A DNA stretch of 38,935 bases from Arcobacteraceae bacterium (GCA_028375605.1 JAONGR010000013.1:1-38935); one strand, 5' to 3'. Counted from the first letter of the stretch, positions 1 to 7,978 are shown. Numbers and translations are program-made. The notes: a model not told the origin generated them from the letters alone.

Positions 1-18
1 CAAAAAGAGAGTTGTACT

Positions 19-1032
19 ATGAATGCTATTATAGCGATACAGGATTTAATTAAGCAAAATAAACATAGAATTCAAATCTTAAAGCAACAATTAAAAGAAC
101 ATCAAGAAGGGCAAAACAAATTATCTGCTATGGCAGAAGCTTCTGCTGAAATGGGACTTGAGAAATCACAAGACGCTTTAGATAAAAATGAGATAATTCT
201 TAAAGCTCTAAGAGAACGTGATGTAAGTGAATTAGAAAAAGAGGTTCAGCTTAAAGAAGCTATTGTTAGAAAAAATTATTATAAGTATCAAAAAGTTAGA
301 CTTAAACGAGATTTGATTATGACAAATGACCAAAAGCTTGAAGCTATGATGATTGTTGATGAACTTCCACATGATGTAGATATTGAGGATGCAGAACTTT
401 TTGCTATTGCGGAAACAACTATAAATTTAAATTTACGAATTCACTCAGAGTTATATGAAGAACTTAAAGAGATTAAAACAGGTTGGTCACAGCTACTCAA
501 AACCCTTGATTCTCAAAGTATTAGTAGCCTAGGAATGTTAAATATACATATCCCAGTTTTAGCACTACATTTTTCCGTATTGGTTTCTAATATTGAAGAA
601 AATATTGAAGATGAAAGTCTAGATAAATTTAAAGGCTTACCTGCATTTGAAGACTGGTGGATAAGTGAACTATGGATAAATCACCAAGCTTATTTTGGAT
701 TATATAAATGGCGATCAATTGTAACATCACTATGTATTACAAGTGACCAAAAAAGGGCTTGGAATATTATATTTGCTAATTGGATTTTCATTAAAAAACT
801 ACTCAACAGTAAAGGTTCACTTGGATTTGAATTTAATTTTGCTTTTGACAGTTTAATAGAACAACACTGTGGATTAATGGAAGAATTAAATACGAAAAAT
901 TTGATAGCAATGGAAGACATCGTAGAAAAAATTACGGGAAAAGAAGATTTTACAAAATATACAAATTCACATGTTATTGAGACACCCTATTTAAAATTTA
1001 AACGAGACAAAATTAATTATAAAGTACAATAG
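19..1032 (+). CDS. Hypothetical coiled-coil protein
   Basis: I do not recognise the family. The 337-residue product has no signal peptide and no convincing membrane segment, so it is probably cytoplasmic. Residues about 1-110 are rich in Lys, Glu, Gln and Leu with heptad-like spacing, which suggests a long coiled coil. The rest is a mixed helical region with aromatic-rich stretches (for example EDWWISELWINHQAYFGLYKW near 215-235). A GAGAG ribosome site lies just before the ATG. It is followed after 34 bases by the TRAP-type binding protein on the same strand, so the two may be co-transcribed, but nothing in the sequence ties their functions together. Base composition matches the resident genes. 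Confidence 0.75.
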   Translation: MNAIIAIQDLIKQNKHRIQILKQQLKEHQEGQNKLSAMAEASAEMGLEKSQDALDKNEIILKALRERDVSELEKEVQLKEAIVRKNYYKYQKVRLKRDLIMTNDQKLEAMMIVDELPHDVDIEDAELFAIAETTINLNLRIHSELYEELKEIKTGWSQLLKTLDSQSISSLGMLNIHIPVLALHFSVLVSNIEENIEDESLDKFKGLPAFEDWWISELWINHQAYFGLYKWRSIVTSLCITSDQKRAWNIIFANWIFIKKLLNSKGSLGFEFNFAFDSLIEQHCGLMEELNTKNLIAMEDIVEKITGKEDFTKYTNSHVIETPYLKFKRDKINYKVQ

Positions 1033-1066
1033 TTTAATAATACATATAAATTAAGGACTACATATT

Positions 1067-2131
1067 ATGCGTACACCTTCAATAATCCTATTAACAATTA
1101 TTCTCTTTTCATCAAACTTATTAGCAAATAAAGATATAGAATGGAAAATTGCATTAAATTGGAAAAGTACTTTAACTCCCTTGTCATCTCCCTCTTTTCA
1201 AATCGCAAATATGGTAAAACAAATGAGTGAGGGTAAATTTATCATAAAGATTGATGGTTTAGAAAAATATGATTCTTCAGCTAATATGATAACTCAAATA
1301 CAAGAAAATGAATACCAAATGGTGCATACTAACTCATCTGCATTGAAAGAAAAAGATATAAATACCATTTGGTTTACAGGTATTCCACTAGGCATGACAA
1401 TGAAAGAGCAATATAGCTGGTTCTATTATGGAGATGGGCAAAAATATATGTCAAATATTTATGCAAAGTTTAATCTTTTGGCTTTTCCCGCTGGTGATTT
1501 AGGAACTCAAATGAGTGGGTGGTCTAAAAAAGAGATAAAATCTATTTCTGACTTTCATGGACTGCAAATCAATACACAGGGGATAACATCAGAGATATTA
1601 TCAATGCATAAAGTAATTTTAAAAGATCTACCTACTAGTCAAATTAATAATGCTTTTCTGGAAGGTAAGTTAGATATGATTAGTGGAACATCACCAAGTA
1701 TGGATATTAAAATGGGTTATCATAAAATTGCTCCATTCTATTATACAAGTTGGGATAAACCTGCTTCTCAAACGCAATTTATTGTAAATAAAACAGCATT
1801 TGAAAATCTTCCTTATCAATACAAGAAAATTTTAACCACTGCAATCAAACTAGCATCTTATGATTTATACTATGAAAACTTCTATGAATCACTACAAGCA
1901 TGGGATAAAATTAAAACAGATTTTCCCAATATACAAATTAAATCTCTACCAAAAGAAGTCCTTATCTCTTTATCAAAATCTAAAAAATTAATTTTTGAAC
2001 AATACTCAAAAGAAAATAAACTTTTTAAAGAAATTTACAATAATCAACAACAATTTATAAAAAAAGCCAGAAGATGGTCACAACTAGAAGAGTTTAGTTA
2101 TATAAAATCGATAAATAATCTCGATAAATAA
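1067..2131 (+). CDS. TRAP transporter solute-binding protein, DctP family
   Basis: This is a 354-residue exported protein. A signal peptide occupies residues 1-20 (hydrophobic run ending SSNLLA, then NKD). The body resembles DctP/TakP-type periplasmic binding proteins of TRAP transporters, most clearly the PAGDLGTQMSGWSKKEIKS stretch near residue 145, which corresponds to the family's conserved 'P.G..G.Q..GW..K.I.....D..GL' segment. Such proteins capture organic acids or amino-acid-like solutes and pass them to a DctQM membrane permease. No dctQ or dctM gene is adjacent, so it is an orphan receptor here; the ligand cannot be inferred. AAGGA precedes the ATG by about ten bases. Family call good, substrate unknown. 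Confidence 0.8.
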   Translation: MRTPSIILLTIILFSSNLLANKDIEWKIALNWKSTLTPLSSPSFQIANMVKQMSEGKFIIKIDGLEKYDSSANMITQIQENEYQMVHTNSSALKEKDINTIWFTGIPLGMTMKEQYSWFYYGDGQKYMSNIYAKFNLLAFPAGDLGTQMSGWSKKEIKSISDFHGLQINTQGITSEILSMHKVILKDLPTSQINNAFLEGKLDMISGTSPSMDIKMGYHKIAPFYYTSWDKPASQTQFIVNKTAFENLPYQYKKILTTAIKLASYDLYYENFYESLQAWDKIKTDFPNIQIKSLPKEVLISLSKSKKLIFEQYSKENKLFKEIYNNQQQFIKKARRWSQLEEFSYIKSINNLDK

Positions 2132-2204
2132 TCTCAAAAATACTTTTATAGCTTTTAATCAATTTTAGGATAAAATCGCGAATATATTATAACTAGGAAA
2201 TAAA

Positions 2205-3746
2205 TTGTTAAATTTTAAAGATCATCTTATAGGATCAAGTGCAAAAAATGATATATTATCAGGACTTGTAGTTGCTGTTGCATTAGTACCAGAAGCTATT
2301 GCATTCTCTTTCATCGCTCAAGTTAGTCCAATTGTAGGACTCTATGCTGCATTTATATTAGGACTTATTACTGCTATTATGGGTGGAAAACCAGGTATGA
2401 TTTCAGGAGCTACTGGGGCTGTTGCTATTGTATTAGTTGGAGTAAGTATAACTGCTAAAACTCTTTTAGAAGCACAAGGATTACCTGCTGATGCTGTATC
2501 ATTTGGTATAGTTCAGTACATAACACTCACAGCAGTATTTGCGGGACTCATCCAAATAGCAATTGGTGCATTTAAAATGGGTAAATTTATCCGACTTGTT
2601 CCACAACCTGCTTTACATGGTTTTGTGAATGGTCTTGCCGTTGTTATTGCTTCTAGCCAATTTAAATTTTTAGATGGTGCCGGTACTATAATGTATGCAA
2701 TCATTCTTGGAACTATGGCAACTATGTATTTTTTACCAAAAGTTACTAGTTCTATTCCAGGAGGATTAGTTGCTATTATAGCTTTTACATTGGGTGTGTA
2801 CTTTACAGGTGCAGAAACTAAACTCGTAGGAGATTTAGCTAATTTATCTGAATTTGCAGGACTGCTTCCAACATTTCAAGTATCAGAAGTGTTATTTAAT
2901 CTAGATGCTATCATCTTAGTTGCCCCATATGCTCTAATCATCTCACTAGTTGGAGTAATTGAATCTCTTTTAACATTATCAGTACTAGATGAGATTAGTG
3001 GTAAAAGAGGTAGTGCAAATCAAGAATGTATCGCGCAAGGTGTTGGAAATGTGACTTGTGGTTTTTTTGGTGCTATGCCAGGATGTGCAATGATTGGTCA
3101 ATCTATCATTAACTATACTTCAGGTGGATGGGGAAGATTATCAGGAATCGTAGCTGCCGTTGGACTTATTCTTTTAGTTGCAACATTAACTGAGATTTTA
3201 AATATCATACCAGTTGCTATACTAGTAGGAATTATGTTTATGGTATCAATTGGTACTTTTGAATGGAGTAGTTTCTCAAGAATTACAAAAATGCCAAAAA
3301 GTGATGCTTTTGTTTTAGTAACAGTTACAGGAATCACAATAGTAGCCGATCTTGCTATTGCAGTTATCTCAGGAGTTATTATTTCTGCACTAGTATTTGC
3401 ATGGAAGCATGCTAAAGTAACTGCAAAAACACATAGAGAAGATGATGGAACAAAAATATATGACTTTGATGGACCATTATTTTTTGGAAGTGTTACAGCA
3501 TTTAATGAACAATTTGATATTAAACATGACCCAGATAATGTAATACTTGATTTTAAAAATGCAAGAATAATGGATATAAGTGGTGTTGAGGCTATTGATG
3601 CTATCACTAAAAAATACCTAGAAGCAAATAAAACTATTAAAATTAGACATTTAAGTAGTGAATGTAAAGAGATAATGAATGATGCAAAACAATTTTGTAC
3701 CTATGAAGAAGATGATCCTAAATATAAAGTAGCTTTTGATTATTAA
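2205..3746 (+). CDS. SulP-family inorganic anion transporter with STAS domain
   Basis: The 513-residue membrane protein belongs to the SulP (SLC26) family, which moves sulfate, bicarbonate or other anions. The N-terminal part has the conserved VAVALVPEAIAFSFIAQVSPIVGLYAAF segment, followed by many hydrophobic helices to about residue 400. A cytoplasmic STAS domain follows (about 420-513, with ILDFKNARIMDISGVEAIDAI). The start is a TTG, supported by AGGAAA eight bases upstream and by the absence of a nearby ATG. Which anion it carries is not decidable. It converges with the LysE-type remnant: the two stop codons overlap (TAA at 3744-3746 on +, stop at 3743-3745 on minus). Confidence 0.88.
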   Translation: MLNFKDHLIGSSAKNDILSGLVVAVALVPEAIAFSFIAQVSPIVGLYAAFILGLITAIMGGKPGMISGATGAVAIVLVGVSITAKTLLEAQGLPADAVSFGIVQYITLTAVFAGLIQIAIGAFKMGKFIRLVPQPALHGFVNGLAVVIASSQFKFLDGAGTIMYAIILGTMATMYFLPKVTSSIPGGLVAIIAFTLGVYFTGAETKLVGDLANLSEFAGLLPTFQVSEVLFNLDAIILVAPYALIISLVGVIESLLTLSVLDEISGKRGSANQECIAQGVGNVTCGFFGAMPGCAMIGQSIINYTSGGWGRLSGIVAAVGLILLVATLTEILNIIPVAILVGIMFMVSIGTFEWSSFSRITKMPKSDAFVLVTVTGITIVADLAIAVISGVIISALVFAWKHAKVTAKTHREDDGTKIYDFDGPLFFGSVTAFNEQFDIKHDPDNVILDFKNARIMDISGVEAIDAITKKYLEANKTIKIRHLSSECKEIMNDAKQFCTYEEDDPKYKVAFDY

Positions 3747-4011
3747 TTTCTAAATTGATGGGTCATGGAGGATATGGCTTCATCGGCAACAATAAATGAA
3801 CCCATTCCAAATAATATTGAAGAAGATACTCTTTCTTGAATTAATTGAGCTTTTTTATTCTTAGTTAGCCATGATGAAATTTTACTAAAGAATACTGCGA
3901 CAAAGATATCACAAGGTATTGCAACAATAACTACAATTAAACCTAGAATAAAAAGTTGTAATGGAATAGAACCTGCTTCAGGTGCAACAAATTGAGGTAA
4001 TATTGTGAAAT
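3743..4011 (-). pseudogene. LysE/RhtB-family exporter, C-terminal remnant
   Basis: Reading the minus strand from about 4011 gives an open frame starting ILPQFVAPEAG, which matches the second half of LysE/RhtB amino-acid exporters (conserved 'F..LPQF'). Two hydrophobic helices follow (LFILGLIVVIVAIPCDIFV and SSSILFGMGSFIVA). It ends MTHQFRN and a stop overlapping the SulP stop. Everything N-terminal to ILPQF, more than half of the usual ~200 residues, is missing, and there is no start codon or ribosome site. Some in-frame codons continue to about 4045 but look degraded. The last codons coincide with a degenerate copy of the ssrA 3'-end repeat, so the original C-terminus may have been altered by that junction. 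Confidence 0.7.
3754..3773 (+). repeat. Degenerate ssrA 3'-end (att-like) repeat
   Basis: These 20 bases match the repeat at 6233 with two changes (both G to A) and share its missing base relative to ssrA. The preceding bases TAAA are the same in both. It lies within the last codons of the LysE remnant, so part of the match could be chance; I give it as a possible eroded outer attachment site. Confidence 0.4.
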
Positions 4012-4174
4012 TATACCAAAATAAGCAGATTATTGATTATAGGATAAAGTGCAGTAGTAACTCATAATCATATAGAGGGCTATAAAAGATGAAGAGGTTG
4101 TAATGCATCATATCACTTTCCACGTGTATGTGATTGTTAACCTCGTTAAACAAACTACGACAGTTAACTACTTA

Positions 4175-4807
4175 TCAATTAAAATCCAGAGTTAATACCA
4201 AACGCTTTTCATTGGCTGGTAATAGAGGAGAACGATGGACTAAAGCCACATTTTCATTACCATCCCAAAGCGTACCTTTGAGTAATGCAACATCACCACA
4301 ACCTAGTTGCTGGATATCACTTTCACTTTTGTAAAGGCCAGATTTACTGTCAGGTAACTCGTTACTACCCCACCCCAGTTTTGTGTGATCAAGAACCTCG
4401 TGTGGTAGCCATTCTGAGGCTATACTCTGATACGTCGTCACGAGGCGGCAAGGCACTCTATCAACATGAAATTTAGGACACATCGCTCGATCTAAAACTT
4501 TCATACGCATGGCTGCTTCTTTAAGTTCAAATAAATAACAAAACATATCCACAAGCTCCGCAATATCTTCGCTCACTTCAGTCATATTATTATTAAAAGA
4601 TTCGCTAACACGAGAAAATGCATCTTCTGGAGTTAAAATCATTTTTGTTTGAAAGGTAGGATTCAATGTTAAAAACGTTTTCACTGAATCTTGCAAAGTA
4701 GCGGATAACTTACGTTGCCAAATGGCTATATTTATTTCTGATTGATAGATATCACTAAAAATAGTTGGATGTTTATCCTGCGCTCTATATCGACAAGTTA
4801 CAGACAT
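4175..4807 (-). CDS. DUF1826 domain protein
   Basis: The 210-residue product fits the DUF1826 family: a mostly helical N-terminal half, then the conserved C-terminal region CGDVALLKGTLWDGNENVALVHRSP...EKRLVLTLD. The biochemical role is unknown. In gammaproteobacteria I recall such genes near COG0523 metal chaperones under zinc control, but no such neighbour is seen here. Start ATG at 4807 with AAGGA eight bases upstream. Composition and codon use are visibly richer in G and C than neighbours (CTCG, CGAGGC, CGTCGTC stretches), which points to recent transfer, possibly from a marine gammaproteobacterium. Two operator-like repeats precede it. Confidence 0.72.
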   Translation of the reverse strand: MSVTCRYRAQDKHPTIFSDIYQSEINIAIWQRKLSATLQDSVKTFLTLNPTFQTKMILTPEDAFSRVSESFNNNMTEVSEDIAELVDMFCYLFELKEAAMRMKVLDRAMCPKFHVDRVPCRLVTTYQSIASEWLPHEVLDHTKLGWGSNELPDSKSGLYKSESDIQQLGCGDVALLKGTLWDGNENVALVHRSPLLPANEKRLVLTLDFN

Positions 4808-4821
4808 TTTTTCATTCCTTT

Positions 4822-4884
4822 TTGCAACTTTGTCGCATTACTAAAATATTAGCAAAAAAAAATTAATTGCAACTTAGTCGCATT
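4822..4884 (-). promoter_or_regulatory. Paired operator-like repeats upstream of the DUF1826 gene
   Basis: Two copies of an 18-base element, TTGCAACTTTGTCGCATT (4822-4839) and TTGCAACTTAGTCGCATT (4867-4884), differ at one base and sit 45 bases apart. Each is a near palindrome (TGCGAC-3-GTTGCA on the minus strand). On the minus strand a TAATAT -10-like box lies between them, one copy covers the -35 area and the other lies just before the ribosome site. This layout is typical of a repressor operator pair. The regulator is not identified; a Fur-family metal sensor is a guess from the gene context. Confidence 0.5.
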
Positions 4885-4913
4885 TAATAGTCATATATCT
4901 GTTATTGCAGTAA

Positions 4914-5105
4914 TTAAAGTTCTACTTGATGTATAGTCAAATGTTCTCCTAAATATATACCTTGCTGATTCCAAAGTTTAATTCCCTCCTCATTTGAAAC
5001 TGGAATAATTAAAATAGTACTTACACATTTTTTATTAAGACTTTGTCTCTGTTTCAACAAACAACTTAGATAAAGTAGACCTAAAACTTTTTGGTAAAAA
5101 ATCAT
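4914..5105 (-). CDS. Small hypothetical ORF
   Basis: This 63-codon frame starts three bases after the stop of the MDR oxidoreductase on the same strand. I do not recognise the product (C-terminal part GIKLWNQQGIYLGEHLTIHQVEL). There is no clear ribosome site before the ATG. Its position directly behind the oxidoreductase suggests either a small downstream gene or the eroded end of a former gene. Low confidence. Confidence 0.3.
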   Translation of the reverse strand: MIFYQKVLGLLYLSCLLKQRQSLNKKCVSTILIIPVSNEEGIKLWNQQGIYLGEHLTIHQVEL

Positions 5106-5108
5106 TAG

Positions 5109-6149
5109 CTATATTGTTAATACAATTTTTCCAATATGTTTTTTTATTAAAAATTCTTTTTGTGCTTCTACAATATCTTCTAATTTAAAGGTTTTTGATA
5201 CAAGTGGTATTATATCTTTATTTTCAATTCTTTTAATTAAATTAGGGAAAACTTCTTGTTCTATGACGGTGCAACCAAAGAATGTTAAATCTTTTAAATA
5301 AAGGGTTCTAATATCAAGTTCAACGATTGGTCCAGCTATCGCACCAGATACGGTATATCTTCCTTTTGGTTTTAATACTTCTAAAAATTGTGCCCAAGAT
5401 TTACCTGCAACTAAATCAATAACTACATCAACTGAGTTGTTGCCTAGTGCTTCTATTAAACTTTCATCTCTTGATACAACTTTAGAAGCACCTATTTTTT
5501 TTATTTCTTCAAACTTAGAAGATAGACTTATCGCAATAACTTTTGCGCCTCTAGCAGAAGCTAATTGAATAGCTGCACTTCCAACACCTCCAGACGCTCC
5601 TGAGATTAAAACTACATCATTATCATTTACATTTGCTCTTGTTAGGAGATTTTCTGCAGTTGAATAAGAACAAGGAAAAGATGCTAACTCTATATCACTA
5701 TAACTACTTTTTATTTTGTATGCATGTTCTTGAGATACTTTGGTATACTTGGCAAATCCACCATCACACTCACTTCCAAAATACCAAGGGTTTTCTAGTT
5801 GTTCCCCATTTACCTTTTGTAGTGATGGTTCTATTAATACTCTTTGCCCAATTCTTGATTTGTTTACATTTTCCCCAACATCAACAATAACTCCACAAAC
5901 ATCAGAACCTTGAATTCTTGGAAATTTTAAACTTTCACCACTCCAAGAAGGATCATTTTCACTCCCATCTTTTGCATACCAACCAATTCTTGTATTTATA
6001 TCTGTATTATTCACGCCAGTTGCTTTTACTTCTATTAAAACTTCATTTTCTTTTATCTGTGGTACGGGATAATTATTTACGAATTCTAAATTTTCATAAT
6101 TCCCATAAGCTTTAAGTATAATGGCTTTCATTGATTTTTCTACCTTCAC
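5109..6149 (-). CDS. MDR-family NAD(P)H quinone oxidoreductase / alcohol dehydrogenase-like protein
   Basis: The 346-residue product is a medium-chain dehydrogenase/reductase. It has an N-terminal GroES-like fold (GSDVCGVIVDVGENV near residue 86), then a Rossmann NAD(P)H site (LISGASGGVGSAAIQLASARGAKVIA near 178-203), and a C-terminal catalytic segment ending HIGKIVLTI. The catalytic-zinc Cys and the structural four-Cys lobe of true alcohol dehydrogenases are not apparent, so it is closer to quinone oxidoreductases; the substrate is open. The start is GTG at 6149 with AAGGA eight bases upstream; an internal ATG six codons later (MKAIILKAYG) is an alternative. It lies just outside the 6233 repeat. 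Confidence 0.8.
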   Translation of the reverse strand: MKVEKSMKAIILKAYGNYENLEFVNNYPVPQIKENEVLIEVKATGVNNTDINTRIGWYAKDGSENDPSWSGESLKFPRIQGSDVCGVIVDVGENVNKSRIGQRVLIEPSLQKVNGEQLENPWYFGSECDGGFAKYTKVSQEHAYKIKSSYSDIELASFPCSYSTAENLLTRANVNDNDVVLISGASGGVGSAAIQLASARGAKVIAISLSSKFEEIKKIGASKVVSRDESLIEALGNNSVDVVIDLVAGKSWAQFLEVLKPKGRYTVSGAIAGPIVELDIRTLYLKDLTFFGCTVIEQEVFPNLIKRIENKDIIPLVSKTFKLEDIVEAQKEFLIKKHIGKIVLTI

Positions 6150-6232
6150 TAGTGATCCTTGTTTCTTTTTTATAAATTTGTATAGTTAGTAAGTTTTATA
6201 TTGTAGCAAAAAAGATTTTTTAGAAGTTGTAA

Positions 6233-6256
6233 ATTGGTGGGTCGTGGAGGATTGAA
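6233..6256 (+). repeat. ssrA 3'-end repeat, outer attachment site of element II
   Basis: Twenty-four bases that match the ssrA 3'-end repeat (16030-16054) except for one deleted A after TTGGTGG. It marks the left boundary of element II. The deletion suggests an old or imprecise junction. Confidence 0.75.
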
Positions 6257-6304
6257 GTATACCATTATCACTAGGTTAAAGAGAGATATTAAAATAATAC
6301 CCCT

Positions 6305-6320
6305 TAAAATACCCCCTAAA
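6305..6320 (+). repeat. Putative integrase arm-type repeat TAAAATACCCCCTAAA, left copy
   Basis: This 16-mer occurs just inside the left end of element II. The same sequence is found inverted at 9522-9537, and 14 of its bases occur directly at 9575-9588, near the right end beside the integrase remnant. Short repeats at both ends of an integrase-encoding element are what arm-binding sites look like. Function is inferred. Confidence 0.5.
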
Positions 6321-6387
6321 GATATTAGTCAAGCACCATTTATAAGTAAATTATCAATAATTATATCAAAGGAACTCCTAAAAGTTC

Positions 6388-6855
6388 CTACGCTGTTAAT
6401 TTTTTACTTCCTTGACCACTTACAGTAGTACACCCATACTTAGACTTTATATCATCCATACTTTTGGTTTTACCACCATTCTTTACTTTTTCCCCATAGT
6501 ACCACATCTTTTTTACTCTAGCCCATCTAAAGGATAACATTTTTAAAGTCTCCTTGATGGCTTTTGTATCACCACTTAACCAAATCCACGACCCCACAAC
6601 TTCAATAGTTATATCTTCAAAGTGTAGTATCTGTGAGATGATTTTTTCTAGTTCAATATCAAATTTAGATTCACTACTAAAGTATATTTTATGTTCAACA
6701 ATATCGTTATATACTTGATTCAATATTTTAAATTCTTCTTCACTTCCTCCTACATCAGGATGAAACACTTTAGCCAGTTTTTTATATAGTTTTTTAGCTT
6801 CATTAAGCCCTACAACACCATCGAATAATTTAGTTATACTTTGTACTGTCTTCAT
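6388..6855 (-). CDS. J-domain (DnaJ-like) protein of a mobile element
   Basis: The 155-residue product begins with a compact J domain: helix II EAKKLYKKLAKVFHPDVGGSEEEFK contains the HPD motif (about residues 32-34) needed to stimulate Hsp70 ATPase. It lacks the Gly/Phe and zinc domains of DnaJ. The C-terminal half (IEVVGSWIWLSGDTKAIKETLKMLSFRWARVKKMWYYGE) resembles the Trp-rich module attached to J domains in phage, plasmid and ICE proteins. It probably recruits the host DnaK to an element-specific client; which one is unknown. The upstream 50-aa gene ends three bases before this ATG, so the two form an operon on the minus strand. Confidence 0.75.
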   Translation of the reverse strand: MKTVQSITKLFDGVVGLNEAKKLYKKLAKVFHPDVGGSEEEFKILNQVYNDIVEHKIYFSSESKFDIELEKIISQILHFEDITIEVVGSWIWLSGDTKAIKETLKMLSFRWARVKKMWYYGEKVKNGGKTKSMDDIKSKYGCTTVSGQGSKKLTA

Positions 6856-6858
6856 CTC

Positions 6859-7011
6859 TTAAACCTTTCTATTATGCTTATATGACTTGATAAATTCAAA
6901 CCTAATCTCTTGTATTTGCAACCTCATATCTTCACCAAATAAACTTCTGCTATGTTCTTGCCCCAACTCATGTAAGTATCTTAAATACGATAATGCACTT
7001 TCTTTTGTCAT
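6859..7011 (-). CDS. Small hypothetical protein (50 aa)
   Basis: This 50-codon gene begins MTKESALSYLRYLHELGQ and ends FIKSYKHNRKV. It is charged and probably helical, with no membrane segment, and I do not recognise it. Support comes from a good ribosome site (AGAGG before the ATG) and from its tight placement ahead of the J-domain gene, with three bases between its stop and that ATG. The pair is likely one transcript. Confidence 0.55.
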   Translation of the reverse strand: MTKESALSYLRYLHELGQEHSRSLFGEDMRLQIQEIRFEFIKSYKHNRKV

Positions 7012-7053
7012 CTTTTACCTCTCTTAAACAATTGCCTTTTTTGAAGATCCTGA

Positions 7054-7076
7054 GGGTTTTCAACAACCCTTTTTTT
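7054..7076 (+). terminator. Intrinsic terminator-like hairpin
   Basis: GGGTT (7054-7058) pairs with AACCC (7065-7069), followed by seven T (7070-7076). The orientation terminates + strand transcription, although no + strand gene precedes it, so it may end an antisense transcript over 6859-7011. The stem is short. Confidence 0.4.
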
Positions 7077-7499
7077 GAATGAAACAAACTAAAATCTTCA
7101 TCTTTTGGCTTTGCCTCTTTCGTTAGTCCTTCGTGCTTTCGTAACGGAATTAAACTATTTTTTCTTGGCTCTTACTTAAACTTGTTTCAGTAATGAGGTA
7201 TGAAAATGATAGTTTATATTGAAGAGTAGATAGCATGATGACTAATGAAAAGGCACTATAGCCATGATGTAAGATTTTGGATTTGATTCAAAAAATGCTA
7301 TTGCGTAGCAATAACTGGGTGGGTAAATGTAGTGGAGTATAAAAAAGCTTTGTGTTACTTGGTTTTTGTGTGAGAAAAGAGCGTCCCCTTTTTTCGTTAT
7401 CAAATTTTGATACAAGGAGGAACGAGTGTCATCCAAATTTGAGATAAGAAAAAAATAGCGAATGAACACTCTAAAGGTAAGTATAAACACAGCTTTCTT

Positions 7500-7865
7500 T
7501 ATGCTACACGAAATGGTGGGGTTCCCCTATCTAGAGGACGGAAGGGGTGACTGCTTAAGTTAACACTGCAAATACTCTTAGAATTTAAGTAATAGCCTAC
7601 CCTGCCAACTGCTGATGAATGATAGTTTAGTCTTCCAATATGTAGTGAGGAGTTTTGGAAACTCATTTTCCATATCTCACTCTATGAGTTAAATTGATAT
7701 AAGTGTTTCGTGAGTATGGAAAGGCAGAGTTTCCAAATACCCGCAACGGTATGATTCATAACTATTAGATATGAATTATGAGCTTTTACCTACTGTAAGA
7801 AGAAGATAAAGGGATTAGGTGAATTTTACTTTAGTCATAGTTTAGACTCTGTACGGAGTAATTAA
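7500..7865 (+). ncRNA. Candidate structured RNA / long structured 5' leader
   Basis: The stretch from 7077 to 7865 holds no convincing gene. From about 7500 it is richer in G and C than its surroundings and contains nested inverted repeats. There is an 11-bp perfect stem 7654-7664 / 7727-7737 enclosing two more paired blocks (7667-7674 / 7715-7722 and 7676-7680 / 7710-7714, one-base bulge), giving a 24-bp rod with a 29-base loop. Further stems are 7554-7561 / 7582-7589 (one G-U) and 7751-7760 / 7770-7779 (one G-U). It runs directly into two short overlapping reading frames. It could be a free RNA or the leader of that mRNA; I match no known RNA family. Confidence 0.5.
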
Positions 7866-7889
7866 ATGATTTTTAATAAATGTGCATGA
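7866..7889 (+). CDS. Seven-codon leader peptide MIFNKCA
   Basis: ATG at 7866 is preceded by GGAG (7855-7858) at seven bases, a good ribosome site. The frame reads MIFNKCA and stops at TGA 7887-7889, overlapping the next ATG (7886) in an ATGA junction. The following 30-aa frame has no ribosome site of its own, so this leader would couple translation into it. Short, hence moderate confidence. Confidence 0.4.
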   Translation: MIFNKCA

Positions 7890-7978
7890 AAAAACAGCTA
7901 AGGAGGGGGCTTTACTTTGGATTACTCTTGATATTCTTCTTAGTAGTTCTTTACCCGAGAAAATATATTAATAACTAA
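7886..7978 (+). CDS. Small membrane peptide (30 aa), type I toxin-like
   Basis: The frame encodes a basic N-terminus (MKKQLRRG), one hydrophobic helix (LYFGLLLIFFLVVLYP) and a basic tail (RKYINN). That is the usual form of small inner-membrane peptides such as type I toxins. It overlaps the stop of a 7-codon leader with a proper ribosome site and follows a long structured RNA, an arrangement reminiscent of hok/mok-type loci. CTCTTGAT inside the frame (about 7925-7933) can pair with ATCAAGAG downstream near 8013-8020. No homologue is recognised and the antisense RNA partner is not proven. Confidence 0.4.
   Translation: MKKQLRRGLYFGLLLIFFLVVLYPRKYINN

Noticed and set aside
3113-3607. Long minus-strand open frame opposite the SulP gene (164 codons)
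   Set aside because: It is the shadow of the SulP reading frame: no ribosome site, odd composition, and the + strand has clear family motifs.
4080-4160. Possible integron attC site next to the foreign DUF1826 gene (GTTAAAC and inverted repeats GAGGTT/AACCTC, ATCAC/GTGAT)
   Set aside because: Only one box fits the attC consensus and the spacing is wrong. A hairpin terminator after DUF1826 explains the repeats better, and there is no integron integrase.
5633-6115. Open + strand frames opposite the MDR oxidoreductase
   Set aside because: They are antisense shadows rich in His, Leu and Tyr with no motifs; the minus strand gene is well supported.
7242-7490. An 82-codon minus-strand frame
   Set aside because: It has no ribosome site or recognisable domain and runs through a region of small hairpins; probably noncoding.
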